Shown here one piece after another: positions 1 to 7,284 of a stretch of DNA of 9,583 nucleotides (its first letter is position 1; each line of letters starts with the position of its first letter). Both the position numbers and the translations under genes were made by a program. Location of the stretch: the NCBI GenBank assembly GCA_026992375.1, contig JALXAF010000521.1:1-9583 (forward strand), read 5' to 3'. Under the pieces are notes generated by a model, which was given only the letters and a program-made list of their open reading frames with translations, searched no databases and was not told the origin of the DNA. Source of the stretch: Anaerolineae bacterium (GTDB taxonomy: Bacteria; Chloroflexota; Anaerolineae; J102).

Positions 1-294
1 CACAGCATCAGCGCGGGCCTGGATTACGCGTCGGTGGGGCCGGAACACGCCTGGCTGCGAGACATGGGGCGCACCGAATACACCTATTGCACCGACGATC
101 AGGCCTTGGAGGGCTTTCGGCTGCTGTCCGAACTGGAGGGAATCATCCCGGCGCTGGAGAGCGCCCACGCCATCGGGCACGCGCTGGACCTGGCCCCGAC
201 CATGTCCAAAGACAGCATCCTGCTGGTCAACCTTTCGGGCCGGGGCGACAAAGACCTGGACACAGTGATGAAAGCGCTTGACGACAGGGTATGA
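1..294 (+). CDS. trpB: Tryptophan synthase beta chain, 3' end (partial)
   Basis: This is the last 97 residues of TrpB, the PLP enzyme that joins indole and serine to make tryptophan. The frame is open from the first base, so the 5' part lies left of the window. Visible family signatures are HSISAGLDYASVGPEH near the start, the EGIIPALESAHA segment in the middle, and LSGRGDKD near the end. The serine of LSGRG contacts the PLP ring nitrogen in known TrpB structures. The C-terminus has the usual length and ends at a TGA. It normally pairs with TrpA in an alpha2-beta2 complex that channels indole; trpA lies downstream on the same strand, separated by a nucleotidyltransferase gene. Identification is secure; only completeness is limited. 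Confidence 0.97.
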   Translation, partial: HSISAGLDYASVGPEHAWLRDMGRTEYTYCTDDQALEGFRLLSELEGIIPALESAHAIGHALDLAPTMSKDSILLVNLSGRGDKDLDTVMKALDDRV

Positions 295-361
295 GTTCGG
301 TATAGTATCGATAATGATGCCCTCCCGCCAGGCAACCTCACTACATGATAACCCATCTCAC

Positions 362-670
362 ATGGCTTTCCTCAATCTGCTGCAAACTTCCGACGAATCT
401 CGTCTGAGACAACTTTGTCGCCAGTACGCGGTCCGAACGCTCAAGGTGTTTGGCTCGGTGGCTCGCGGGGAGGAGACTGAACAGAGCGACATCGATTTGC
501 TGGTGGAATTCGAACATCCTGTGACATTGCTGCAACTCATCAGCCTGGAACGAGAGATGAGCGAACTGTTTGGGCGACCTGTCAATCTCGTCACGGAACA
601 GTCGCTCAGCCCTTATTTCCAGGATTCTGTGATGGCTTCCGCCAGGGAGATACTTTCATATCTTGCGTGA
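362..670 (+). CDS. MNT-type minimal nucleotidyltransferase (MntA-like), orphan
   Basis: A small protein of 102 residues from the ATG at 362. The nucleotidyltransferase signature FGSVARGEETEQSDIDLLVEF is seen, trimmed here to GSVARG followed by SDIDLLV: the Gly-Ser helix cap plus the two aspartates that bind metal. The C-terminal LSPYFQDSVM matches the usual LSPYF-D-V ending of this family (COG1669). MNT proteins often act as antitoxins that AMPylate a HEPN RNase toxin, but no HEPN gene is visible on either side. The start is uncertain: in-frame ATGs at 314 and 317 would add 15-16 residues, and none of the three has a clear ribosome site; 362 gives the common family length. The stop lies 7 bases before the trpA ATG, so it is probably cotranscribed. 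Two sampled 60-base blocks are 48% and 55% GC, far below trpA, which suggests later insertion. Confidence 0.88.
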   Translation: MAFLNLLQTSDESRLRQLCRQYAVRTLKVFGSVARGEETEQSDIDLLVEFEHPVTLLQLISLEREMSELFGRPVNLVTEQSLSPYFQDSVMASAREILSYLA

Positions 671-677
671 ACCCTCT

Positions 678-1478
678 ATGACCGGAATCCAACGCATCGA
701 ACAGACCTTCATCCGCCTGGCCGCCCGGGATCAGGCGGCTTTTATGCCCTACATGCCCGTGGGCTATCCCACCCCCGCGCTCTCCCCGGCCATCTTTCAT
801 GCGCTGGTGGATGCGGGCGCTGATTTGATCGAGATCGGCGTGCCCTTCTCCGACCCCCTGGCCGACGGCCCCACCATCCAGGCCGCCACCCAGCAGGCCC
901 TGGCCCAGGGCGTCACGCCCGCCGACGCGTTTCAGTTGGCGGCGCAGTTGCGGGCCGAGGGCGTCAGCATCCCCCTCATCCTCATGGGCTACATCAATCC
1001 CATCCTGGCTTATGGCATGGCGCGCTACGTGGCCGACGCCGCGGCCGCGGGCGCAGACGGCTTCATCGCGCCCGACCTGCCGCCGGACGAGGCGGGCGAG
1101 TTCGAGGCTCTGGCCCGGGAGCATCATCTGGCCCTCATTCATCTGGCGGCTCCCACCAGCACGCCCGAACGCCTTGAGCTGGCCGCGGCCCACAGCACCG
1201 GCTTCCTCTATCTGGTCAGCGTGGCGGGCGTGACCGGCGCCCGGGCCAAGCTGCCGCCCCATCTGGCCGAATTCGTGGCCCGGGTGCGGGCGCACACCGA
1301 TCTGCCCCTGGCCGTGGGCTTTGGCATCGCCACGCCCGAGCAGGCCCGGCAGGTGGCGCAACTGGCCGACGGCGTGGTGGTGGGCAGCGCATTGGTGAAA
1401 CGGGCCGGAGCAGACTCGCCGGTGGCAGCCGTTCGGGAGCTGGCCGCCGCCCTGGCCGACGCCGCTCACACTGGCTGA
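678..1478 (+). CDS. trpA: Tryptophan synthase alpha chain
   Basis: TrpA, a TIM-barrel lyase of 266 residues (usual length about 265), cleaves indole-3-glycerol phosphate to indole and glyceraldehyde 3-phosphate. The two catalytic acids are present: Glu52 in IEIGVPFSDP and Asp63 in PLADGP. Other family blocks are MPYMPVGYPTP near residue 25, LILMGYINPILAYG, APDLPPDEAGEF, VSVAGVTGAR, and the phosphate-binding end AVGFGIATPEQA and GVVVGSALVK. The ATG at 678 gives the normal N-terminus. A TTG at 663 in the same frame would add five residues and overlaps the nucleotidyltransferase stop; an AGGGAGA at 644-650 is spaced better for that TTG (12 bases) than for the ATG. Translation may therefore be coupled to the small upstream gene. 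Confidence 0.97.
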   Translation: MTGIQRIEQTFIRLAARDQAAFMPYMPVGYPTPALSPAIFHALVDAGADLIEIGVPFSDPLADGPTIQAATQQALAQGVTPADAFQLAAQLRAEGVSIPLILMGYINPILAYGMARYVADAAAAGADGFIAPDLPPDEAGEFEALAREHHLALIHLAAPTSTPERLELAAAHSTGFLYLVSVAGVTGARAKLPPHLAEFVARVRAHTDLPLAVGFGIATPEQARQVAQLADGVVVGSALVKRAGADSPVAAVRELAAALADAAHTG

Positions 1479-1523
1479 GAGAAATCCCTCCTCTTCACAT
1501 TCATCTTTCGCAAACCTGACGTT

Positions 1524-3059
1524 ATGCTTGCAAAGGTCTTCTCTGGCGCAGTTTTGGGCCTCAATGGTCGGGTCATCGAAGTCGAGGTGGACAAACGCGG
1601 GGGCATGATGCCGCATTTCATCATCGTGGGTCTGCCCGACACCGCGGTGCAGGAAAGTCGGGTGCGGGTGCGCTCGGCCGTGCGTAACAGCGGCATGAAT
1701 TTCCCCATGGGCTCCTACACCGTCAACCTGGCGCCCGCGGATATCCCCAAACGGGGGCCCGCCTACGATCTGCCCATCGCCGTGGGCACGCTGGCCGCCA
1801 CCAGCCAGATCCCCCACGACGAGCTGGCAAAGGCCCTGTTCATCGGCGAACTGGCTCTGGATGGCAGCCTGCGGCACGTCAACGGCATCCTGCCCATCAC
1901 CGATCTGGCCCGACGCGAAGGCTTCGAGCGCATTTACGTGCCCGAGGTGGACGCAGCCGAGGCCGCGCTCATCCAGGGCATTCAGGTCATCCCGGTGGAT
2001 CATCTCACGCATCTGGTGAATCACCTGCGGGGCGTGGCGCCTATTCCGCCCCGACCCCACCGCACCGACGCCGCACCGCTGCCCCCGTTCAGCGCGGATC
2101 TGGCCGATGTGAAGGGGCAGGAGCATGTGAAACGGGCTCTGGAGGTGGCGGCCGCGGGCGGACACAACATGTTGATGACGGGCCCGCCCGGCGCGGGCAA
2201 GACCCTGATGGCCCGCACCCTACCCAGCATCCTGCCGCCCCTGAGCCAGGAAGCGGCCCTGGATGTGACCCGCATCTACTCGGTGGCCGATCTGCTCACG
2301 CCCGAGACGCCCCTCATCCGCCAGCCGCCCTTCCGCGCGCCCCATCACACCATCTCCTACGCCGGACTCATCGGCGGCGGACGCTGGCCCCGCCCGGGCG
2401 AGATCAGTCTGGCCCATCGCGGGGTGCTCTTTTTGGATGAGCTGCCCGAGTTCGGCGGCAAGATGCTGGAGATGCTGCGTCAGCCCATGGAGGACAAGAT
2501 CGTCACCCTCTCCCGGGCCACAGGCACGGTCACCTTTCCAGCCAATTTCATGCTGGTGGCCAGCATGAATCCCTGCCCCTGCGGCTACTACGGCGATCCC
2601 GAGCGGGCCTGCACCTGCTCCACCTCTGCCATCCGCAACTATCAGAAGCGTATTTCCGGGCCCTTGCTGGACCGCATCGACATCCATGTGCAAGTGCCGC
2701 GGGTGAAATACGAGAAGCTCACCGATGACAGCCGGGGAGAGTCTTCGGCCGCGGTGCGAGAGCGGGTGCTGGCGGCCCGGGCCCGGCAGACCGCCCGCTT
2801 CGCGGGCCTGCCTCACATCGACGCCAACGCCGACATGGGCCCCACCGAAGTGCGCCAGTTCTGTCCGCTGGATCGCGAGGCGCATCAACTCATCGGCGCG
2901 GCCATGCGCCAGTTGCAGCTCAGCGCCCGGGCTTATCATCGGGTGCTCAAACTAGCCCGCACCATCGCCGATCTCGCAGGCGATGATCGCATTGCCACCC
3001 ACCACATCGCCGAAGCCATCCAGTATCGCCCCCGCAAAACCGAGTTCTGGATGGTGTAA
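1524..3059 (+). CDS. comM: YifB/ComM family Mg-chelatase-like AAA+ ATPase
   Basis: A full-length 511-residue member of the YifB/ComM family. In naturally competent bacteria ComM is a hexameric helicase that drives branch migration when incoming DNA recombines; in other bacteria its role is unclear. The N-terminal Lon-protease-like fold domain begins MLAKVFSGAVLGLNG, which is the classic family start. The ATPase domain has Walker A GPPGAGKT at residues 220-227, Walker B LFLDE at 302-306, and a four-cysteine cluster at C351, C353, C363 and C365 in NPCPCG and CTC, likely metal-binding. The sequence SGPLLDRIDIH holds the arginine-finger region. The C-terminal Mg-chelatase helical domain ends YRPRKTEFWMV. 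It follows trpA by 45 bases and ends before a strong hairpin facing a converging gene. Whether this cell takes up DNA cannot be told from here. Confidence 0.96.
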   Translation: MLAKVFSGAVLGLNGRVIEVEVDKRGGMMPHFIIVGLPDTAVQESRVRVRSAVRNSGMNFPMGSYTVNLAPADIPKRGPAYDLPIAVGTLAATSQIPHDELAKALFIGELALDGSLRHVNGILPITDLARREGFERIYVPEVDAAEAALIQGIQVIPVDHLTHLVNHLRGVAPIPPRPHRTDAAPLPPFSADLADVKGQEHVKRALEVAAAGGHNMLMTGPPGAGKTLMARTLPSILPPLSQEAALDVTRIYSVADLLTPETPLIRQPPFRAPHHTISYAGLIGGGRWPRPGEISLAHRGVLFLDELPEFGGKMLEMLRQPMEDKIVTLSRATGTVTFPANFMLVASMNPCPCGYYGDPERACTCSTSAIRNYQKRISGPLLDRIDIHVQVPRVKYEKLTDDSRGESSAAVRERVLAARARQTARFAGLPHIDANADMGPTEVRQFCPLDREAHQLIGAAMRQLQLSARAYHRVLKLARTIADLAGDDRIATHHIAEAIQYRPRKTEFWMV

Positions 3060-3065
3060 GCAAGG

Positions 3066-3127
3066 AAGTGCGTCGCACCTCGAGAAGAAGTGCGTCGCAT
3101 CTCCGAGATGCGACGCACTTTGGTTTT
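3066..3127 (+). terminator. Hairpin terminator built from a repeated 15-mer
   Basis: A perfect 15-base-pair stem with a three-base loop: AAGTGCGTCGCATCT at 3088-3102, CCG, then its exact complement at 3106-3120, followed by TGGTTTT on the plus strand. It sits 28 bases after the comM stop and just before the stop of the converging gene, so it fits a terminator for comM. A second direct copy of the left arm, differing at one base, lies at 3066-3080, so there are three related arms in 55 bases. The T tract overlaps the stop codon of the minus-strand gene. The extra copy suggests that it derives from a dispersed palindromic repeat family. Confidence 0.75.
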
Positions 3128-3938
3128 ACCCCGTAACGTCTTCGCCGCCATCCACGAAGATGACGCTGCCCGAAACCCATGAGACTTCGGGAACGGCCAG
3201 CGCGGCGATGGTGTTGGCCACATCCTCGGGCACGGTCATGCGTTTGCCAGGGTTGCGGCGGATGCTGGCCTCGATGATCTGTTCGTGGCCCGGAATCTGT
3301 CGTAGCGCAGGCGTATCGGTGACGCCAGCCTGGATGCAGTTGGCCAGAATGCCGTAGGGGCCCAGCTCCATCGCGATCTGCCGGGTGTGGGATTCCAGCG
3401 ACGCCTTGGCTGCGGATACCGCGCCATAGCCCGGCACCACCCGGTGCGAACCCTCGGACGTCATGGAGAAGATGCGGCTGCCCCGGCCCAACAAGCCTTC
3501 CCACCACAGGGCCTGAGTCCAATAAACCAGGGAATGCGCCATCACTTCCAGGGTCATGTTCATGGAAGCGGGATCGATGGCGTCTTCGGGATTTTCGGCG
3601 AAGAAGGGTTTGAGGGTGCCAAAGGCCAGCGAGTGCATCATCAGCCAGATGTGCTCCTCGCCCGACGCCTCCAGCTCCGCCTTCATCTTCTTCAGGGCCT
3701 TGGCCCGCTTGCGCTCGTTGGTGGCGTTCATGTTGAAGAACACCGCCTTGCCGCCGTTGGCCTCGATGTCGCTGATGACCTCGCGCACCCGGGGCATGGT
3801 CTGTTTCATATCCAGATGCACGCCAAAGATGTTCATGCCCTTGGATGAAAGCTTGCGGGCCGTGGCTGCGCCAAAACCGCTGGACGCGCCCAGAATCAGC
3901 GCCCATTTGCCTTTCAGCGGGGATTCACAATCACTCAT
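3126..3938 (-). CDS. FabL/FabI-like enoyl-ACP reductase (SDR family)
   Basis: A 270-residue short-chain dehydrogenase fold protein. The nucleotide-binding motif GASSGFG is at residues 17-23. The catalytic pair is Tyr171 and Lys178, spaced Y-x6-K as in enoyl-ACP reductases, not Y-x3-K as in ordinary SDRs. The segments around HSLAFG (102-107), GVTDTPALRQIPG and the final FVDGG also resemble Bacillus FabL more than E. coli FabI. It would reduce trans-2-enoyl-ACP with NAD(P)H in the last step of the fatty-acid elongation cycle. The ATG at 3938 is chosen because GGAGGA lies 9 bases upstream; a further in-frame ATG at 4001 lacks such a site and the extra 21 residues look unlike the family. It converges with comM. 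Another SDR oxidoreductase activity is possible, so no symbol is given. Confidence 0.87.
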   Translation of the reverse strand: MSDCESPLKGKWALILGASSGFGAATARKLSSKGMNIFGVHLDMKQTMPRVREVISDIEANGGKAVFFNMNATNERKRAKALKKMKAELEASGEEHIWLMMHSLAFGTLKPFFAENPEDAIDPASMNMTLEVMAHSLVYWTQALWWEGLLGRGSRIFSMTSEGSHRVVPGYGAVSAAKASLESHTRQIAMELGPYGILANCIQAGVTDTPALRQIPGHEQIIEASIRRNPGKRMTVPEDVANTIAALAVPEVSWVSGSVIFVDGGEDVTG

Positions 3939-3947
3939 AAAATCAGT

Positions 3948-3953
3948 CCTCCG
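3948..3953 (-). promoter_or_regulatory. Ribosome binding site deciding the reductase start
   Basis: The minus strand reads GGAGGA here, 9 bases before the ATG at 3938. It is the strongest Shine-Dalgarno match upstream of any start in this gene and rules in favour of the shorter protein. Confidence 0.75.
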
Positions 3954-4112
3954 ATAGAGATAGTAGATGGCGGAATGCGCCAAAATGTGGGTTGGTTGCA
4001 AAAAGAATGGAAAGCGGGGGCGATGTGAACGCGCACGGCTGCGCCGCCCTCCTGCGAGTTACCTATTCTAATGGGAAAACCCCCCCCGCCAGAAATCGTC
4101 GCGCCGATCCGA

Positions 4113-4646
4113 TCAGGCCGCCTCGGCGGAGGCGCTCGTCAGCATCTCTTCCACGAAAAATGCGCCCCGCTGGAACGCCTTGCAGGCTTCATCTCCCACA
4201 CAGCTCTTGCGCACCACCGTCATTACCTCATCTACGGGCGTCCAGTCGGTGAGCGCCACCAGCGCGCCCAGCAGCGTCAGCGTGGCCAGCGACGGGTCTT
4301 CCGGCGTCTCCGCCACCGGAACCATGACCACATCCACATCCCGGCGCAGCACGGGCCGCCTGATCTCCTGGGCATTCAGCACCAGCAGTCCGCCCGGTTT
4401 GATGGCCCGCTCGAAGGCGTCCGCCGCAGGCAGACTGGCCAGCATGCCCACCTCGGGCATGGCGGCCGGTCCTCGCCGCAACGGCTTGCGGCTAAGCATG
4501 ATGACGCAGTGCTCCACATCCCTCTGCCTGCCCGAATCCACGCAGGCCGCGTGCCAGCCCCCCTCTATCGCCGCCTCGATGAACGCCTGTCCGGCGTAGA
4601 GGATGCCCTGGTTGGAGTTGCCTGCGAAGAGAATGAGCGCTTCCAT
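4113..4646 (-). CDS. 2-oxoacid:acceptor oxidoreductase gamma-type subunit, orphan and divergent
   Basis: A 177-residue protein resembling the gamma (PorC/KorC-type) domain of 2-oxoacid:ferredoxin oxidoreductases, which oxidise pyruvate, ketoisovalerate, 2-oxoglutarate or indolepyruvate to acyl-CoA. Family-like features are the N-terminal strand-loop ALILFAGNSNQG (loop at residues 8-14), KPGGLLVLN at 83-91 and LLGALVAL at 125-132. The usual GxGGQG loop is changed to AGNSNQG, and the usual RGG block around residue 40 is not recognisable. No alpha, beta or ferredoxin-like delta gene is in the window, so partners must lie elsewhere, or the role has shifted. The ATG at 4646 is chosen over the adjacent ATG at 4649 because AAGGA lies 6 bases before it. 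It lies 174 bases upstream of the reductase gene on the same strand. Superfamily call is fairly firm; function is not. Confidence 0.72.
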   Translation of the reverse strand: MEALILFAGNSNQGILYAGQAFIEAAIEGGWHAACVDSGRQRDVEHCVIMLSRKPLRRGPAAMPEVGMLASLPAADAFERAIKPGGLLVLNAQEIRRPVLRRDVDVVMVPVAETPEDPSLATLTLLGALVALTDWTPVDEVMTVVRKSCVGDEACKAFQRGAFFVEEMLTSASAEAA

Positions 4647-4652
4647 CATGCG

Positions 4653-4657
4653 TCCTT
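4653..4657 (-). promoter_or_regulatory. Ribosome binding site for the oxidoreductase subunit gene
   Basis: The minus strand reads AAGGA, 6 bases before the ATG at 4646 and 3 bases before the ATG at 4649. The spacing favours the second of the two tandem ATGs. Confidence 0.55.
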
Positions 4658-4724
4658 GTTGTCGGGTGCGTTCCAATTTGGGGGCAAATTTGCATTTCTT
4701 GCCAGAACCTGTCGATTGAAATCA

Positions 4725-4782
4725 GGGCTGGGGGCAGCCCCCTCCTTTTGTTCCTCCCCCGCTCCGGGACGGGCTGGGGAGG
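4725..4782. repeat. Two adjacent GC-rich hairpins
   Basis: The first is GGGCTG-GGGG-CAGCCC at 4725-4740, followed by CCTCCTTTTG, which could act as a weak plus-strand terminator. The second pairs CCTCCCC at 4753-4759 with GGGGAGG at 4776-4782. Such back-to-back G/C hairpins look like a dispersed intergenic repeat, which is inference until other copies are found. Confidence 0.5.
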
Positions 4783-4809
4783 CGATAAGGAAGTTTGATT
4801 GGATGGGCC

Positions 4810-4833
4810 GCTTGTCTGCCTGCGCAGACAAGC
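4810..4833. repeat. Stem-loop with 10-base-pair stem
   Basis: GCTTGTCTGC at 4810-4819 pairs exactly with GCAGACAAGC at 4824-4833 over a four-base CTGC loop. No T tract follows on either strand, so an intrinsic terminator is not supported. Confidence 0.6.
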
Positions 4834-4849
4834 CAATTTGCGCCCGAAA

Positions 4850-4869
4850 ATGTCCTCGCAGGAGGACAT
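4850..4869. repeat. Stem-loop with 8-base-pair stem
   Basis: ATGTCCTC at 4850-4857 pairs exactly with GAGGACAT at 4862-4869 over a GCAG loop. It lies 16 bases after the previous hairpin. A third small one, CCGAAT-TCT-ATTCGG, follows at 4890-4904. Confidence 0.5.
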
Positions 4870-4949
4870 GCGGCGGAACGACCCCAGAACCGAATTCTAT
4901 TCGGCCAGTGCGCCCCAATTTTGGAACGCACCTCTTGTTGTCGTTATTG

Positions 4950-4978
4950 TTGCACAGAATGTTCTCCACTGGTATGAT
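4950..4978 (+). promoter_or_regulatory. Candidate sigma70-type promoter
   Basis: TTGCAC at 4950-4955, a 17-base spacer, then TATGAT at 4973-4978 (five of six matches to TATAAT). It would start RNA near 4985, giving a leader of about 250 bases to the carboxypeptidase, or a separate short transcript. The -35 match is modest. Confidence 0.4.
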
Positions 4979-5012
4979 CTAACACAGGATTGCTGATAAA
5001 ACTTCCTTATCT

Positions 5013-5105
5013 GCCTGGAATGTCCATCTCATGCAAGGCATGTCCTGTGCGCCGTTAGAGAGTCGTCAAGGCGCAAAAGAAAAAAGAGGCAAAGGAATTC
5101 CAGGC
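5013..5105. repeat. Short inverted repeat C, 9-base arms
   Basis: GCCTGGAAT at 5013-5021 is complementary to ATTCCAGGC at 5097-5105. The left arm shares its first bases with the right end of repeat B. A 9-base match at this distance could arise by chance. Confidence 0.3.
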
Positions 5106-5157
5106 GACTTTGCGTCTTTACGTGAGACATTTTTTCGCCCAGTGGGCCAGGATTCCA

Positions 5158-5186
5158 TTGGCAAGGCGCTAATTTAATTAGTTAAC
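5158..5186 (+). promoter_or_regulatory. AT-rich palindrome and weak promoter before the carboxypeptidase
   Basis: CTAATTTAATTAG at 5169-5181 is a perfect palindrome around its central T, followed directly by the palindrome GTTAAC at 5181-5186. TTGGCA at 5158-5163 could serve as a -35 with a poor -10 at 5181-5186. The site stands out as AT-rich in a GC-rich genome and lies 50 bases before the start codon, so an operator overlapping a promoter is plausible. Confidence 0.3.
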
Positions 5187-5236
5187 GGCAAGGCTGCTTG
5201 CGCTATGCCCTGATCACCAGCAAATGAGAGGACAAC

Positions 5237-6754
<1,518 letters not shown>

Positions 6755-6769
6755 CCCATCTGCACCATC

Positions 6770-6855
6770 GTCATGTCGAGGAAGCGAGACATCCCCCGCA
6801 TTGCTGGAAACAACGCACGGAGGGGATGTCTCCTCGCTTCGCTCGTCGACATGAC
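6770..6855. repeat. Large imperfect palindrome (REP-like intergenic repeat)
   Basis: The left arm at 6770-6796 begins GTCATGTCGA and ends GAGACATCCCC; the right arm at 6822-6855 is its reverse complement with a few extra bases, around a 25-base loop. Within the arms the core AAGCGA also reads in both directions. The composition, a CATGTCGAGGAAGCGAGACAT core, resembles a class of palindromes often scattered between bacterial genes. It fills most of the 125-base gap between the carboxypeptidase and the next gene, and may end or stabilise the carboxypeptidase mRNA. The 10-base palindrome ATGACGTCAT at 6851-6860 overlaps its right end. Confidence 0.75.
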
Positions 6856-6879
6856 GTCATTGAATTGTGAGGATTTACG

Positions 6880-7230
6880 ATGCCAAAGTTATTTTTAGTT
6901 CACTGGGACGACAGTGAAATCGAAGCCTATGCGGACGAGTTGCGCGAGCTGGGCTGGGAAGTGGAGTTCGAGGCCATGGACGGCTCGCTGGCCTATCGTC
7001 GCGTCAAGGAGTGGCAGCCCGATGTCGTGGTTATCGATCTGCGCTATCTGCCCTCCCACGGACGCATGACGGGCATGATCATGAAAAAAGCGCCCGCCAC
7101 CTGGGAGATTCCCCTGGTTTTCGTAGGCGGCACGCCCGAAGCCGTGGCCAAGGCCGAGGATGCAGTCTTCGATGCTCGTTTCGTGAGTCAGGAAGAACTG
7201 CCGCAGGTGCTGGAAGAATACAAGAAGTGA
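6880..7230 (+). CDS. Stand-alone receiver-like (pseudo-REC) protein
   Basis: A 116-residue protein with the size and strand-helix pattern of a single response-regulator receiver domain. Features seen are the acidic pair Asp10-Asp11 after the first strand, and VVVIDLRYLPSHG with Asp53 where the phospho-acceptor sits. The conserved Thr/Ser after strand 4 is replaced by Gly (LVFVGG, residues 79-84), and the conserved Lys-Pro after strand 5 is absent (ARFVSQEEL). It may therefore bind partners without normal phosphorylation switching. TGAGGA at 6868-6873, 6 bases before the ATG, supports the start. No output domain and no histidine kinase are in the window. It follows the M32 gene on the same strand, across a palindromic repeat. 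Confidence 0.7.
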   Translation: MPKLFLVHWDDSEIEAYADELRELGWEVEFEAMDGSLAYRRVKEWQPDVVVIDLRYLPSHGRMTGMIMKKAPATWEIPLVFVGGTPEAVAKAEDAVFDARFVSQEELPQVLEEYKK

Positions 7231-7263
7231 TGCGTGAAGCGACGCCATCGCAACACGCGTTAC

Positions 7264-7284
7264 GTTTTTGAGGTGATCAAAAAC
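7264..7284. terminator. Possible bidirectional terminator between converging genes
   Basis: GTTTTTGA at 7264-7271 pairs exactly with TCAAAAAC at 7277-7284 over a GGTGA loop. It is AT-rich and short and overlaps the hutI stop codon, so it is a weak candidate for ending both converging transcripts. Confidence 0.3.

Larger units (their letters stand above)
4665..4932. repeat. Inverted repeat A, 12-base perfect arms
   Basis: GGTGCGTTCCAA at 4665-4676 is exactly complementary to TTGGAACGCACC at 4921-4932, with weaker G-rich/C-rich matching continuing inward. The arms enclose about 244 bases that include all four local hairpins. A 12-base perfect match is unlikely by chance in a 600-base gap. It could be the ends of a small non-autonomous element; no clear target duplication is seen. 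Confidence 0.5.
4781..5015. repeat. Inverted repeat B, 13-base perfect arms
   Basis: GATAAGGAAGTTT at 4784-4796 is exactly complementary to AAACTTCCTTATC at 4999-5011. With one unpaired base, the match extends outward through GGC at 4781-4783 and GCC at 5013-5015. The arms overlap repeat A in an interleaved order, not nested. This may mark the ends of a MITE-like insertion of about 235 bases. No flanking target duplication is evident. Confidence 0.5.
4647..5236. other. 590-base gap without a convincing gene, rich in palindromes
   Basis: No open frame here has family-like sequence with a ribosome site; the short frames that exist look like noise. What it holds instead is a run of small hairpins, three longer-range inverted repeats, a plausible plus-strand promoter near 4950-4978 and an AT-rich patch at 5169-5186 just before the carboxypeptidase gene. 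Individual elements are listed separately. The make-up suggests decayed repeat or small mobile-element remains, with the regulatory region of the downstream gene at the right end. An untranslated RNA is possible but not shown. Confidence 0.6.

Noticed and set aside
362..670. A complete HEPN-MNT toxin-antitoxin pair
   Set aside because: Only the MNT half is present; the flanking genes are trpB and trpA, and no frame of HEPN size lies beside it.
606..2165. A 519-residue open frame on the minus strand across trpA and comM
   Set aside because: It is the complement of two well-identified genes in high-GC DNA; its protein is rich in Gly, His and Arg without any family motif.
3968..3982. Small palindrome TGGCG-GAATG-CGCCA upstream of the reductase gene
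   Set aside because: Five-base arms are expected by chance in GC-rich DNA, and no promoter aligns well with it.
4073..4088. Run of eight C residues between the reductase and oxidoreductase subunit genes
   Set aside because: It could allow slippage, but it lies outside both genes, so phase variation of a protein is not supported.
4799..4996. A 65-residue plus-strand frame in the palindromic gap
   Set aside because: No ribosome site and no family-like sequence; it runs through two hairpins.
4665..5105. A CRISPR array
   Set aside because: The repeats are inverted pairs of different sequence, with no regular direct repeats and spacers and no cas genes nearby.
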